64,000 bases of DNA from assembly GCA_045613545.1 (NCBI GenBank), contig JAZLBD010000006.1, forward strand, positions 62,001-126,000, in the 5' to 3' direction. Both the position numbers and the translations under genes were made by a program. Of the stretch, positions 8,027 through 15,515 are shown in pieces. The notes under the pieces are model-generated. The model made no database searches and was not told where the DNA came from. It was given only the letters and a program-made list of their open reading frames with translations. This stretch comes from Scatosoma sp045613545 (GTDB taxonomy: Bacteria > Bacillota > Clostridia > Christensenellales > Borkfalkiaceae). Numbering within the stretch: position 1 is the stretch's first letter; every line of letters begins with the position of its first letter.

Positions 8027-8551
8027 ATGCAAAAAAATCTTCGACTTTGGCAGTTTGGCGGATACGTGGTCGCCACCTTTTTAGGCACTCTTTTACACTT
8101 TTTATACGACTGGACAAATCTCCCCTTTTTCGCCCTCTTTTCCGCCGTCAACGAATCGACCTGGGAGCATATGAAAATCCTCTTTTTGCCGATGTTTTTC
8201 GTGGCGGTCGTCACATGGGCGATCACGGGAAAAACCTACGAAAATTTCTGGTGTGTGAAAGCAAGAGGCATTCTTTTGGCGACCATTCTCATTCCCGTTT
8301 TATTCTACACCTATAAAGGAGTATTCGGCGAGCCTCCTGCCGTGGTCAATATTTTGATCTTTTTCCTTTCCGCAGGAATTGCCACCGTCTATGAAACGAA
8401 GTTTTTTTTAGAGGAGGATACCGCGTGCAAATCCCCTATTTTGGCTTTTTCTATTCTTTGCCTCGTTGCCGTTTGCTTCTTCGTTTTCACTTTCTTTCCG
8501 CCCCGTATCCCCCTCCTTTTAGACCCCCTATTCGGCGATTATGGCATTTGA
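8027..8551 (+). CDS. DUF6512 family integral membrane protein
   Basis: 174 residues with about five hydrophobic helices. The family signature is near the N-terminus: LLHFLYDWTN and SAVNESTWEHMKILFLPM. The C-terminal signature LLLDPLFGDYGI ends the protein. Function unknown; it acts in the membrane. ATG with GAGGGG 5 nt upstream; no convincing promoter found in the 200 bp before it. The end of this gene and its terminator are imperfectly repeated at 9591-9670 (see pseudogene entry). Confidence 0.8.
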   Translation: MQKNLRLWQFGGYVVATFLGTLLHFLYDWTNLPFFALFSAVNESTWEHMKILFLPMFFVAVVTWAITGKTYENFWCVKARGILLATILIPVLFYTYKGVFGEPPAVVNILIFFLSAGIATVYETKFFLEEDTACKSPILAFSILCLVAVCFFVFTFFPPRIPLLLDPLFGDYGI

Positions 8552-8560
8552 CTTCCCTAA

Positions 8561-8590
8561 AAAAGACCAACTCAAACAAGTTGGTCTTTT
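8561..8590. terminator. Bidirectional terminator between DUF6512 gene and PAP2 gene
   Basis: A 12-bp perfect stem (8561-8572 with 8579-8590), loop caaaca. Its ends supply the U-tracts on both strands. It serves the converging DUF6512 (plus) and PAP2 (minus) genes; the PAP2 stop at 8593 is only 2 bp away. Confidence 0.9.
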
Positions 8591-8592
8591 CA

Positions 8593-9501
8593 TTAAACTT
8601 TTTTCATGGATTTTCGCTTGAGGTAAATGTTTTTTGCAAGCGAAACGATAGCGTAAGCCAAGATCGTAATAAGTCCCCCGAACACAACGTCGCTAAGGTA
8701 ATGCGCCCCGACGGTCAACCGCGAGAACGCAGTCAACGCCCACCAAACCAAGCCGAGCGCAAAAAGAAACGGTCTGCATTTTGTAAGCCCTCGAACGTAG
8801 CTTGCAAGGGCAGGAAACAAAAAGATCGCGAATGTGGCGTAGGCGGAATGTCCCGACGGGAACGAGGAAAACTCGTCGCTCGTAGCACTTACTTGTAAAC
8901 TCGCTTTGAGCGCCCGTCCGCTTTGCCACCATCGTCTAAAATAATGCGTATCGCCCGTTGCCAGCACGAAACGGAAACGAGGTCTGCACATAATTCTCTT
9001 CGTACTGCTAATCAGCAATAGCACTACGAGGCTTACTACCGCTAAAAACAGAGCCTTTTTCAAAAGATTTTGGTCCTCACTCCGTCGAGAAAGTCGGTAG
9101 CCTAAATAGGAAGCAACGCCTAAAACGGCAACCCCTATTAAGTAGGCGAGAAGGAAGTGGATTTTGAGCACGTTCGCATTCGACATATAAATCGTATTGC
9201 AAAAATAGAAAAAGGAAAGCACCAATAAAAGCGAGGCAAACGCGATCAGCCAACGCCTTTTTTTCACTTCTTTGACCTGTTTTTTTGCAAGATATAAAAT
9301 ACTCGTGCCAAGAAAACTCCAACCGACGAAGGTCGGGATCACTCCGATAAACGAAAAGAGAAACCCAAACATATTTTCCGAAGGTTTTTCACCGATATAA
9401 AGCGCGTTTGCGATCTCTAAATCCCAAATCGAGCCACAAACGACAAGGGCGAATAACATCGCCACGATTATATAAATGGAAACGCGCGCTCGTTTTTGCA
9501 T
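8593..9501 (-). CDS. PAP2-superfamily membrane phosphatase
   Basis: 302 residues with about six membrane helices. The three PAP2 phosphatase motifs are present: K-R-I-M-CRPR near 168-175, FPSGHSAYA near 215-223 and SRLTVGAHYLSDV near 259-271, containing the catalytic histidines and the final aspartate. Such enzymes remove phosphate from undecaprenyl pyrophosphate or phosphatidic acid/PGP at the outer face of the membrane; which one applies here cannot be told. ATG with AGAGG 8 nt upstream, own promoter, own terminator: monocistronic. Confidence 0.88.
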   Translation of the reverse strand: MQKRARVSIYIIVAMLFALVVCGSIWDLEIANALYIGEKPSENMFGFLFSFIGVIPTFVGWSFLGTSILYLAKKQVKEVKKRRWLIAFASLLLVLSFFYFCNTIYMSNANVLKIHFLLAYLIGVAVLGVASYLGYRLSRRSEDQNLLKKALFLAVVSLVVLLLISSTKRIMCRPRFRFVLATGDTHYFRRWWQSGRALKASLQVSATSDEFSSFPSGHSAYATFAIFLFPALASYVRGLTKCRPFLFALGLVWWALTAFSRLTVGAHYLSDVVFGGLITILAYAIVSLAKNIYLKRKSMKKV

Positions 9502-9542
9502 TTGCAGAACCTCTTTTGTGTTGAAGTGGTTTTATAATAAAT

Positions 9543-9571
9543 ATTCTATCACAAAACTTCTCGCCTGTCAA
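9543..9571 (-). promoter_or_regulatory. Sigma-A promoter of the PAP2 gene
   Basis: Minus strand: perfect -35 TTGACA (9566-9571), 17-bp spacer, -10 TAGAAT (9543-9548), about 42 bp upstream of the ATG. Confidence 0.82.
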
Positions 9572-9590
9572 ACGTTGTAACCGAAACAAC

Positions 9591-9632
9591 CCTCGTATTT
9601 TTCCATCCTTCGTCGGCGGTTATAGCATTTGA
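9591..9632 (+). pseudogene. Remnant of the 3' end of a second DUF6512 gene
   Basis: The codons read P-R-I-F-P-S-F-V-G-G-Y-S-I-stop and align with P-R-I-P-L-L-L-D-P-L-F-G-D-Y-G-I-stop at the end of the intact DUF6512 gene. DNA from tcggcg to ccctaaaaa is nearly identical in both copies (8534-8562 and 9613-9644), including 11 of 12 bases after the stop and an analogous terminator. Nothing upstream of it (9502-9590) resembles the rest of the gene, and the PAP2 promoter occupies that space. It looks like the scar of a duplicated or deleted paralogue. Confidence 0.6.
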
Positions 9633-9640
9633 TTTCCCTA

Positions 9641-9670
9641 AAAACCCCACTCATCCATGAGTGGGGTTTT
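9641..9670 (+). terminator. Terminator following the DUF6512 remnant
   Basis: A 13-14-bp stem (aaaaccccactcat at 9641-9654 with atgagtggggtttt at 9657-9670). It sits at the same distance from the remnant stop codon as the terminator of the intact DUF6512 gene but has a different stem sequence. Confidence 0.75.
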
Positions 9671-9781
9671 ACTTGTATAAGGGCTACGAAAAAGATATTT
9701 TTTCGATTTGCAATAAGGATTCGAACTCAAGTAAAATATAATGCTTTTCGACTAAAAGGAGAAAAGCTACATCAAATACCT

Positions 9782-9896
9782 ATTCACTATTCACTATTAC
9801 TTATTACTTGCCAAAAATCGACAAGAGGTTTTAGTGAAAAGTGAAGAGTGAAGAGTGAAGAGTGAAAAGTGAAGAGTGAAAAGTGAAAAAGTAAAA
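9782..9896. repeat. Opposed heptamer arrays with flanking 13-bp direct repeats
   Basis: Left block: four 7-bp units (attcact twice, attactt twice) at 9782-9809. Right block: eight perfect-length units of agtgaaa or agtgaag at 9833-9888 plus a degenerate unit at 9890-9896. The left unit is the reverse complement of the right-type unit, so the two blocks can pair. The 13-mer aaaaatcgacaag occurs on both sides of the right block (9813-9825 and 9893-9905). No encoded protein; the open frame across it is an artefact of low-complexity repeats. Confidence 0.8.
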
Positions 9897-9930
9897 ATCG
9901 ACAAGCTTCTGTCGAAACTTGTCGATTTTT
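9893..9930 (-). terminator. Terminator of tRNA-Gln
   Basis: A 13-bp perfect stem (aaaaatcgacaag 9893-9905 with cttgtcgattttt 9918-9930), 12-nt loop. On the minus strand it begins at the last base of the tRNA CCA end and finishes in a U-run. The plus-strand reading is equally T-rich. Confidence 0.8.
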
Positions 9931-10004
9931 GGCTGGGGTAGTAGGATTTGAACCTACGAATAACGGAGTCAGAATCCGTTGCCTTACCGCTTGGCGATAC
10001 CCCA
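9930..10004 (-). tRNA. tRNA-Gln (anticodon CTG)
   Basis: A full cloverleaf is readable on the minus strand: acceptor TGGGGTA with TACCCCA, D-arm GCC/GGC, anticodon arm ACGGA-TTCTGAC-TCCGT, T-arm GTAGG-TTCGAAT-CCTAC, discriminator G and an encoded CCA. The anticodon CTG (plus-strand 9970-9972) reads CAG. No variable-arm extension and no intron. Confidence 0.95.
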
Positions 10005-10009
10005 ATATC

Positions 10010-10038
10010 TTGAAAAGGCGTTTTTGCGCCTTTTTCAA
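10010..10038 (-). other. Hairpin between the SpoIIE-like phosphatase gene and tRNA-Gln
   Basis: An 11-bp stem with one bulged base (10010-10020 with 10027-10038) lies 5 bp after the phosphatase stop and 6 bp before the tRNA. On the minus strand it is followed by GATATT rather than a U-run, so it may be a weak terminator, or a processing structure in a shared transcript; no separate tRNA promoter is evident. Confidence 0.5.
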
Positions 10039-10042
10039 TTGT

Positions 10043-11119
10043 TTATAAGTCAAACGCTATCGCCGTGATATCGTCCAAATAATTACCGCCCGAAAATACG
10101 GATAAGGCACTTTCGAGTTTGGCGATAAAGTCTTTGGCGGAATGGGATTGTAAAAGTACGCTTTCCGCGCGTTCTACGCCAAACATATCCCCCACGGAGT
10201 TCTTGCATTCCGTCACGCCGTCCGTCAAAAGTACTAAAATGTCCCCTTTCTCGTACGGCATTTCTTTTTCTTCGTATTGATAATCCATCCAGTTGGAAAT
10301 AGGAGGAGCGGGCAACTCAATTTCGTTAATTCCAAACTCGCTCTTTAATAAAATCGGCGCGTTATGTCCCGCCGAAGTATAACGGATTTTCCCCTCTTTT
10401 GGCGATATCCGAACGGCGGACAAGGTTATATACAGGCATTCGTCCAAATGAAGCTGACCAAACTTTTCACTGAGCGCGTTCAGAGCGTCTGCGAGCGATT
10501 TTTCCCTATGATCGAACGCCGTCTTGATAAAGGCGGAAAGCATGCCTGCGGACACACCCTTACCCGAAACGTCGGCAATGAGGCCGTAGCCCTCCCCGTC
10601 AAGTTCGTACACGTCCGTCAAGTCTCCCCCGACTTGCAAGCAAGGAAGATAGGTATAGGCGTAAGGGATTCCCGCAACCGACTTGCCTATGGGAAGAAGG
10701 CGTTGTTGCATCTCTTTCGCCGACAACATTTCACGCGCCATTTCCGTTTGATAACTGCCGTCCGTAAGCCCTAAAAACAAATTTTTCTCGACGGGCAAAA
10801 TACGAATACGCACTTGTAAAGTATCCGTCCGATCGGCTTTCTTCTTGGCAATCGTCCCCGTCGCCGTCTGTTCTACGCCCGTATCCACCGCCGTCGTCAT
10901 AGCGTTTTTGAAAGAACAGTAGGCGCAATGCGAGCCGTTTCCGCACTTTTCTAAAACGCCACAAGCGATGACGTCTTTGAGCGTACCCGAACGCTTCGCA
11001 AGGGCGGGAAAGGAGCGCCGAAACGCCGTGTTAGTGAATAAAATTTTGAGCCGACTATCGAATATGAACACGCCGGCAGGCATTGCGTTTAATATTTTTT
11101 TGTAAGTTCTGCCGAGCAT
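10043..11119 (-). CDS. PAS-domain SpoIIE/RsbU-type PP2C phosphatase with a cysteine cluster
   Basis: 358 residues, no membrane segment. The N-terminal part (about 1-120) is PAS-like (NAMPAGVFIFDSRLKILFTN) and contains Cys53, Cys59, Cys65 and Cys68 in CGVLEKCGNGSHCAYC, a spacing suited to an Fe-S cluster or zinc. A helical linker (EMQQRLLP) precedes a SpoIIE-type phosphatase domain with VGGDLTDVYEL, IADVSGKGVSAGML, TSAGHNAPIL, LLTDGVTE and a final DDITAIAFDL, so the metal aspartates are intact. Such proteins usually dephosphorylate an anti-anti-sigma factor; no partner is encoded nearby. Strong AAGGAGG site; 19 bp after the lipid kinase gene, so probably co-transcribed. Confidence 0.88.
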   Translation of the reverse strand: MLGRTYKKILNAMPAGVFIFDSRLKILFTNTAFRRSFPALAKRSGTLKDVIACGVLEKCGNGSHCAYCSFKNAMTTAVDTGVEQTATGTIAKKKADRTDTLQVRIRILPVEKNLFLGLTDGSYQTEMAREMLSAKEMQQRLLPIGKSVAGIPYAYTYLPCLQVGGDLTDVYELDGEGYGLIADVSGKGVSAGMLSAFIKTAFDHREKSLADALNALSEKFGQLHLDECLYITLSAVRISPKEGKIRYTSAGHNAPILLKSEFGINEIELPAPPISNWMDYQYEEKEMPYEKGDILVLLTDGVTECKNSVGDMFGVERAESVLLQSHSAKDFIAKLESALSVFSGGNYLDDITAIAFDL

Positions 11120-11138
11120 CGTAGCCTCCTTTCCGTCG

Positions 11139-12047
11139 TTAGCGGAATATTTTCAAGCCCCGTTTCACTTTTACGTCAAAACGTAAATTTTCATAAATCT
11201 CGCCGTCGAGTTGCATAATCATAGGCTCGCTGGACGCAAACGAAATTTCCTCGCAACGGAAATGGTGGGTTTTGGGATATTCGAGTATTTTTCCACGCAA
11301 CAATTTCATCAGCGCTTTTACCACGGGAAGTCCTTTCACGAAATCCACCACCGTCACGTCAAGGAGCCCGTCGTCTGCTTCCGCGATCGGGCAAATACGC
11401 ATTCCTCCGCCGAACTGCACGCCGTTGCAAGCCGTGGCGATAAACGCGTCATGCGTTTCTTCTTTCCCGTCTCTCTCGAAAGTAATCGTGATTCCTTTAT
11501 AGGAAAACACGCTTTTTATCAAACTTTTCAGATAGGTAAATTTAGAGTGTTTTTTGCAGTTCTTATAGCGATTCAACACGTCCACGTCTATGCCGACGCC
11601 CGCAATATTCATACATCGAACGCCGTCGATTTCTAAATAGTCGGTATCCTTTGCAGGGCGTTCCAAAATAATTTTCGTCGCCTCTTCCACGTTTTCGGGA
11701 ATACCGATTGCCGAGGCGAAATCATTCCCCGTACCGGAGGGGATAATCCCCACCTCGCAGTTGTCCACGTCGATGCCGTTTAAGACTTCGTGTACCGTAC
11801 CGTCCCCGCCGAGAATAATCACTTTCGTGCGTTCTTTTTTTCTTTCTTCTTGGAGCAGATCGTCAACGGACACGTTCACCGTAGGCGATTTCGTGATCGC
11901 CGAAGCGATTCCCCTTGCCGAACCAACGTGTTCTCCCTTATGTACGACGTACTGCGTTCCATATTTCTCGAATACTTCCTTGACCGTTTCAAGAGCCTTG
12001 AGCGTTTTGTTTTTTCCTGCTTGCGGGTTGACGATGATGTGATACAT
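11139..12047 (-). CDS. Diacylglycerol/lipid kinase (DagK-YegS-BmrU family)
   Basis: 302 residues. The N-terminal NPQAGK (7-12), nucleotide-binding GGDGT (80-84) and PSGTGNDFA (103-110) define the DAGK catalytic fold, and the C-terminal beta-sandwich (MIMQLDGEIYENLRFDVKV) is typical. It phosphorylates a lipid (often diacylglycerol) using ATP at the inner membrane face. ATG preceded by AAAGGAAGAGG. First gene of a two-gene unit with the PAS-SpoIIE phosphatase; its promoter is interlocked with that of the divergent cca-type gene. Confidence 0.87.
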   Translation of the reverse strand: MYHIIVNPQAGKNKTLKALETVKEVFEKYGTQYVVHKGEHVGSARGIASAITKSPTVNVSVDDLLQEERKKERTKVIILGGDGTVHEVLNGIDVDNCEVGIIPSGTGNDFASAIGIPENVEEATKIILERPAKDTDYLEIDGVRCMNIAGVGIDVDVLNRYKNCKKHSKFTYLKSLIKSVFSYKGITITFERDGKEETHDAFIATACNGVQFGGGMRICPIAEADDGLLDVTVVDFVKGLPVVKALMKLLRGKILEYPKTHHFRCEEISFASSEPMIMQLDGEIYENLRFDVKVKRGLKIFR

Positions 12048-12085
12048 TTTCCTCTTCCTTTGTAGACAAAAAACTTTCCACTTCT

Positions 12086-12137
12086 ATTATATAACACTTT
12101 CCGAATAATTGCAAATTATTTTTTTATTTGTTATACT
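12086..12137. promoter_or_regulatory. Two divergent promoters sharing one palindromic -35 box
   Basis: TTGCAA at 12109-12114 is its own reverse complement. To the right, a 17-bp spacer leads to TATACT (12132-12137) for the plus-strand nucleotidyltransferase gene. To the left, a 17-bp spacer leads to TATAAT (read from 12091 to 12086) for the minus-strand lipid kinase gene. Both geometries are ideal, so RNA polymerase should be able to bind in only one direction at a time. Confidence 0.72.
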
Positions 12138-12170
12138 ATATTTATAAAAAAAATGCAAGGTTTTTTCACT

Positions 12171-13520
12171 ATGTACCGACTTTTACCGAAAAATTTACAA
12201 ATTTTGGCAAGCCATTCTCCTGCGCCCATCTACGTCGTGGGCGGTTTCGTGCGGGATTTTTTAATCGGCTCTACCGCCTCCTCCGATCTCGACCTTTCCG
12301 CTCCGCTTTCCACCGACGAATTTGTCGAGCTTGCCAAATCTTGCGGTTTTCGTATTCTCGCCGTCTACCAAGCGACTGGCACGGTAAAGTGTCGAGATAG
12401 CGAGGGGTTCGATTACGAGTTTACCTCTTTCCGCTCGGACGAATACGTGCGAGGGAAACACACGCCAGAAAAAATTTATTTCACAAACGATATCCAAAAA
12501 GACGCCAAGCGTCGGGATTTTACGATGAACGCCGTCTACTACGACGTAGCTCGTCGCGCCTTGGTCGACCCTTTAGGCGGCATAAAGGACATTGAAAAAC
12601 GAAAAATCCGAACGGTCGATCGCGCGGAAAAGGTGTTTGGCGAGGACGGACTTCGCCTGATGCGTCTCGCTCGCCAAGCGGGACAAACGGGATTTACCCC
12701 CACCCATGACTGCATTGAAGGAGCGAAACGGCACGCCAATCTCATCGTGGATATCTCCCCCGAACGCGTCTATCAAGAACTTTGCCTTTGCCTCCACGCC
12801 GACGAAAGATACCATAGCGCTAACGGGCATTACGAGGCTTTTCGAATTTTGAAAGAAACGGGGGTTCTTGCCTATATCTTCCCCGATCTTTGGAAAGGGA
12901 AAGGCTTACAACAGCGGGCGGATTTTCATCGCTACGACGTACTCGATCATTCCTTGCGCGCCCTTTTATACGCGCACCCGTCCGTGCGCCTCGCCGTACT
13001 TTTGCACGATATCGGAAAACCTTTTTGTAAGTTGCGGGACGGAAATTCGTTCAACCACCCTATCGAGGGTGAAATTTTAGCAAAAAACGCGCTCCTTTCT
13101 TTGAAAGCGCCGAAAAAAGCCGTCGTGGAAACGGCGGAGCTCGTCCGCTTGCATATGTATGATTTCGACGGAAAAACGAGCGAGAAAAAATTACGACGTT
13201 TCCTCGTCGAACACGCGCCTATTTTAGAAAAATTACTGCTCGTAAAACAAGCGGATTTTTCCGGATGCAAGGACGATCCCTCCCCTTGCCCTACCGTACG
13301 GCGCTGGACGGAACTGCTTGCGCGAATGAAAGAAGAAAAAGTACCTTTTTCTTTGAAAGAATTAAAAGTCAGAGGAGACGATTTACTTTCCCTCGGCATC
13401 CCCAAGGAAAAAATTTCCTGTTTACTTCGAGAACTCCTTTTACACTGCGCAAACTCCCCGAAAGAAAACGAGAAAGAGCACTTGCTCCTCTTGGTAAGTC
13501 GTAAACGCGGGCGGGATTGA
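12171..13520 (+). CDS. cca: CCA tRNA nucleotidyltransferase / poly(A) polymerase family protein with HD domain
   Basis: 449 residues from the chosen ATG at 12171 (AAGG 10 nt before it); an in-frame ATG at 12153 lacks a ribosome-binding site. The nucleotidyltransferase head has VVGGFVRD (24-29) and the DLD metal-binding motif (39-41), then the RRDFTMNA block and the RNA-binding neck (DGLRLMRLARQAGQTGF). A C-terminal HD domain (VLLHDIGKPF near 277) is present. It restores or proofreads the 3' CCA of tRNAs. The tRNA-Gln in this window encodes its CCA, so the role here may be repair. Confidence 0.88.
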   Translation: MYRLLPKNLQILASHSPAPIYVVGGFVRDFLIGSTASSDLDLSAPLSTDEFVELAKSCGFRILAVYQATGTVKCRDSEGFDYEFTSFRSDEYVRGKHTPEKIYFTNDIQKDAKRRDFTMNAVYYDVARRALVDPLGGIKDIEKRKIRTVDRAEKVFGEDGLRLMRLARQAGQTGFTPTHDCIEGAKRHANLIVDISPERVYQELCLCLHADERYHSANGHYEAFRILKETGVLAYIFPDLWKGKGLQQRADFHRYDVLDHSLRALLYAHPSVRLAVLLHDIGKPFCKLRDGNSFNHPIEGEILAKNALLSLKAPKKAVVETAELVRLHMYDFDGKTSEKKLRRFLVEHAPILEKLLLVKQADFSGCKDDPSPCPTVRRWTELLARMKEEKVPFSLKELKVRGDDLLSLGIPKEKISCLLRELLLHCANSPKENEKEHLLLLVSRKRGRD

Positions 13521-13557
13521 ATTTTTACAATTTTGATCGGTTTCCCGTCACAAATAC

Positions 13558-13586
13558 TTGCATTTTTTTACGTAATCCGTTATAAT
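13558..13586 (+). promoter_or_regulatory. Promoter of the anchored repeat-protein gene
   Basis: TTGCAT (13558-13563), 17-bp spacer, TATAAT (13581-13586). The ATG is 53 bp downstream, preceded by GAGGA. Confidence 0.78.
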
Positions 13587-13639
13587 GTAATAAAGTCGTA
13601 TCATAAGGATCATAAAAAAAGGTAGCGAGGACAGTAAGA

Positions 13640-15448
13640 ATGGAAGATTTAGAAGAATATCGCCCCATACACGACGAAGATTACGAATTAGGAAAAAATA
13701 AAAAAGGCGGTGGATTTTTAGGGAAATTTATCGCCCTCTTGCTCGGCGTTTTATTAGGAATTATCATCACGGTCGGAGGGATCGTAGGCGCGGGTTATTA
13801 CGCGTACACGTCCGTTCCCGTGGAAGATTTTTTGTCTGCCGCTAAAATTGAAAACTATGAAAAATATTTTGGCAAAGAATACGCGGAAAAAACCATCGAA
13901 GATTTGGTAGGCGACGTGAGCGACCTCATTGGCAAAGAAAACCTTTGTCTTGGCGATCTTGCAAAATTCTCCCCGTATATTCGAACGCTTGCCGAAGATT
14001 TAGAAACGACCCTTTCCGAATATGGCGTCACTATAACGGCGGACGAACTTCTCTCCACGCCGTTTAACGAACTTTACAAGTTCTCCATAAACAGATTAAA
14101 GAGCCTTTCCGTGGGTAGAGTGCTCCTTGCAAACTACGTGGAACCCAGCGATTTCCTCCTCAACCTTTGCTTTGGAGAGGAACACGTCGATTTCGAATGG
14201 GTCGACGGCGATATCGTGATGATTAGCGACCGTAAAGAATTGACGGTGGAAGACCTTTTGGAAAAAGAACCTTACGTCCTTCTCCAAGACATCTATCTCG
14301 ATCAAATTTTGCCCGTAGACCCGAACGAGGACGCTAGCGTGGTCTTATTTGCCATCGCGTACGGCGCAGAAGGTACCCATTACGAAGTCGTTTGGGAAAA
14401 CGGGATTAAAGTTATCAAAATGAAAGAAGTCCTCTACACCTACGAGGGCGTCACCCTCTTGGACGAAAACCAAGAGCCGGTCACTATTTATGAGGCGCAC
14501 GACGGTGTGTTTGAGTTTGTGAAAGGCACGAAGCATTTGTTTGCCCGTCACGACGACGATTTACCTGATGGCGTCTACCGTATCTATCCCAGCTTAAACG
14601 CAAGCTTGGACGAGGCGATTTATCACCAAAAGAGAACGCTCGCCGATTTGACGGATAAAGATACCGACGAAATCGTGTATCATCTTCGCGTGAAAGACTT
14701 AATCAACGACGTTGGCGATTCGATTTTCCTCTCGGCGATTCAAGACTGGACGATCAAAGATTTGACCAACCAAGAGAATTTCAACAACCTCAAACTTTCC
14801 CAAATCCTTGAAATCTCCTCCTCTTCCCCGAAGATCCTGCTTGCGCTTAGCGATAAGACGCTCGGCCAACTCACGCAAAAAGACACGATCGACAACTTGT
14901 ATTTGTCCGACGTGTTGGATATCCGGCCCGAATCGCCGAAAATCTTGCAAGCAATAGGCGGATATAAAATCGGCGAACTTACTCAAAGAATCAACGAATT
15001 GACGGTTTCCGACGTACTCGACGAAGAGCAAATTGAAAACAACCTCTTCTTAAAACATCTGAAAACTTGCAAAATAACGGAAATCGGTACGGCTATCTCC
15101 CAACTTACCGTACAACAGGTATTCGCCGATACGATTTACGATTCGGAAGGACACTTGAAAGGCGCTTGGGAATATCTTCTTACCAAAGACGGCGTGGATA
15201 CGGAGTGCAAGTTAGAAGATATCACGACCCTCGTGGATAATATGCAGAATAACGTTGCCGAAGCGTCTTTGAGTCACCTTAATGTAGTGTTGGATTTAAA
15301 TTTAGATTCCGAATTCCTAATGATGGTACTGCTCCCTATTCCTAGAGAAGAAGCGGGTATCGCCGACACGAAAATTCAGATCGGAAATTTGACGCTGTCT
15401 GAACTTTCCGCTTATTTCTTGGCGCTCACCGACTACTTACAGCACTAA
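13640..15448 (+). CDS. Membrane-anchored acidic protein with about 36-residue repeats, function unknown
   Basis: 602 residues, not recognised. An acidic N-terminus is followed by KNKKGGG and one transmembrane helix at about 28-55 (positive-inside orientation), so the rest should be extracellular. Residues about 359-500 contain four tandem units of roughly 36 residues with the pattern L-x-A/H-hydrophobic, T-I-x-D/E-L, I/F-x-N-L-x-L/V-S-D-V-L (for example TIKDLTNQENFNNLKLSQIL and TLGQLTQKDTIDNLYLSDVL). A similar degenerate unit occurs near 135-160. Monocistronic, with its own promoter. An envelope-spanning or AsmA-like role is possible but not shown. Confidence 0.75.
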   Translation: MEDLEEYRPIHDEDYELGKNKKGGGFLGKFIALLLGVLLGIIITVGGIVGAGYYAYTSVPVEDFLSAAKIENYEKYFGKEYAEKTIEDLVGDVSDLIGKENLCLGDLAKFSPYIRTLAEDLETTLSEYGVTITADELLSTPFNELYKFSINRLKSLSVGRVLLANYVEPSDFLLNLCFGEEHVDFEWVDGDIVMISDRKELTVEDLLEKEPYVLLQDIYLDQILPVDPNEDASVVLFAIAYGAEGTHYEVVWENGIKVIKMKEVLYTYEGVTLLDENQEPVTIYEAHDGVFEFVKGTKHLFARHDDDLPDGVYRIYPSLNASLDEAIYHQKRTLADLTDKDTDEIVYHLRVKDLINDVGDSIFLSAIQDWTIKDLTNQENFNNLKLSQILEISSSSPKILLALSDKTLGQLTQKDTIDNLYLSDVLDIRPESPKILQAIGGYKIGELTQRINELTVSDVLDEEQIENNLFLKHLKTCKITEIGTAISQLTVQQVFADTIYDSEGHLKGAWEYLLTKDGVDTECKLEDITTLVDNMQNNVAEASLSHLNVVLDLNLDSEFLMMVLLPIPREEAGIADTKIQIGNLTLSELSAYFLALTDYLQH

Positions 15449-15486
15449 ATTGCAGTAAACTTTTGCCAAATATCGTGTAAAAACGA

Positions 15487-15515
15487 TTGACGAATTGTAA
15501 AAAATTCGATATAAT
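15487..15515 (+). promoter_or_regulatory. Promoter of rpsF-ssb-rpsR
   Basis: TTGACG (15487-15492), 17-bp spacer, TATAAT (15510-15515). The 75-nt leader contains two possible short hairpins (gcgat/atcgc around 15522-15540 and gcgcg/cgcgc around 15551-15570) just before CCGAATAAG and the AGGAGG site. This is the place where the S6:S18 autoregulatory leader motif is known in other bacteria, but I could not fold it with certainty. Confidence 0.75.

Larger units (their letters stand above)
9502..9929. other. 428-bp intergenic region between PAP2 gene and tRNA-Gln
   Basis: No credible intact gene. It holds, left to right: the PAP2 promoter (9543-9571), the DUF6512 remnant and its terminator (9591-9670), a small hairpin (gcttttc 9743-9749 with gaaaagc 9761-9767), four heptamers of the attcact/attactt type (9782-9809), a first copy of aaaaatcgacaag (9813-9825), eight heptamers of the agtgaaR type (9833-9888) and the tRNA terminator whose left arm is the second copy of aaaaatcgacaag. 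Confidence 0.7.

Noticed and set aside
9711..9731. tRNA T-loop-like sequence (gattcgaactc) on the minus strand
   Set aside because: The flanking bases do not form a T stem and no acceptor or anticodon arm is visible; at best a worn tRNA fragment.
9833..9896. CRISPR array possibility
   Set aside because: The units are 7 bp and contiguous, with no spacers and no cas genes.
9787..10053. An 88-residue open frame across the heptamer repeats and tRNA-Gln
   Set aside because: It translates low-complexity repeats and a tRNA gene; not a protein-coding gene.
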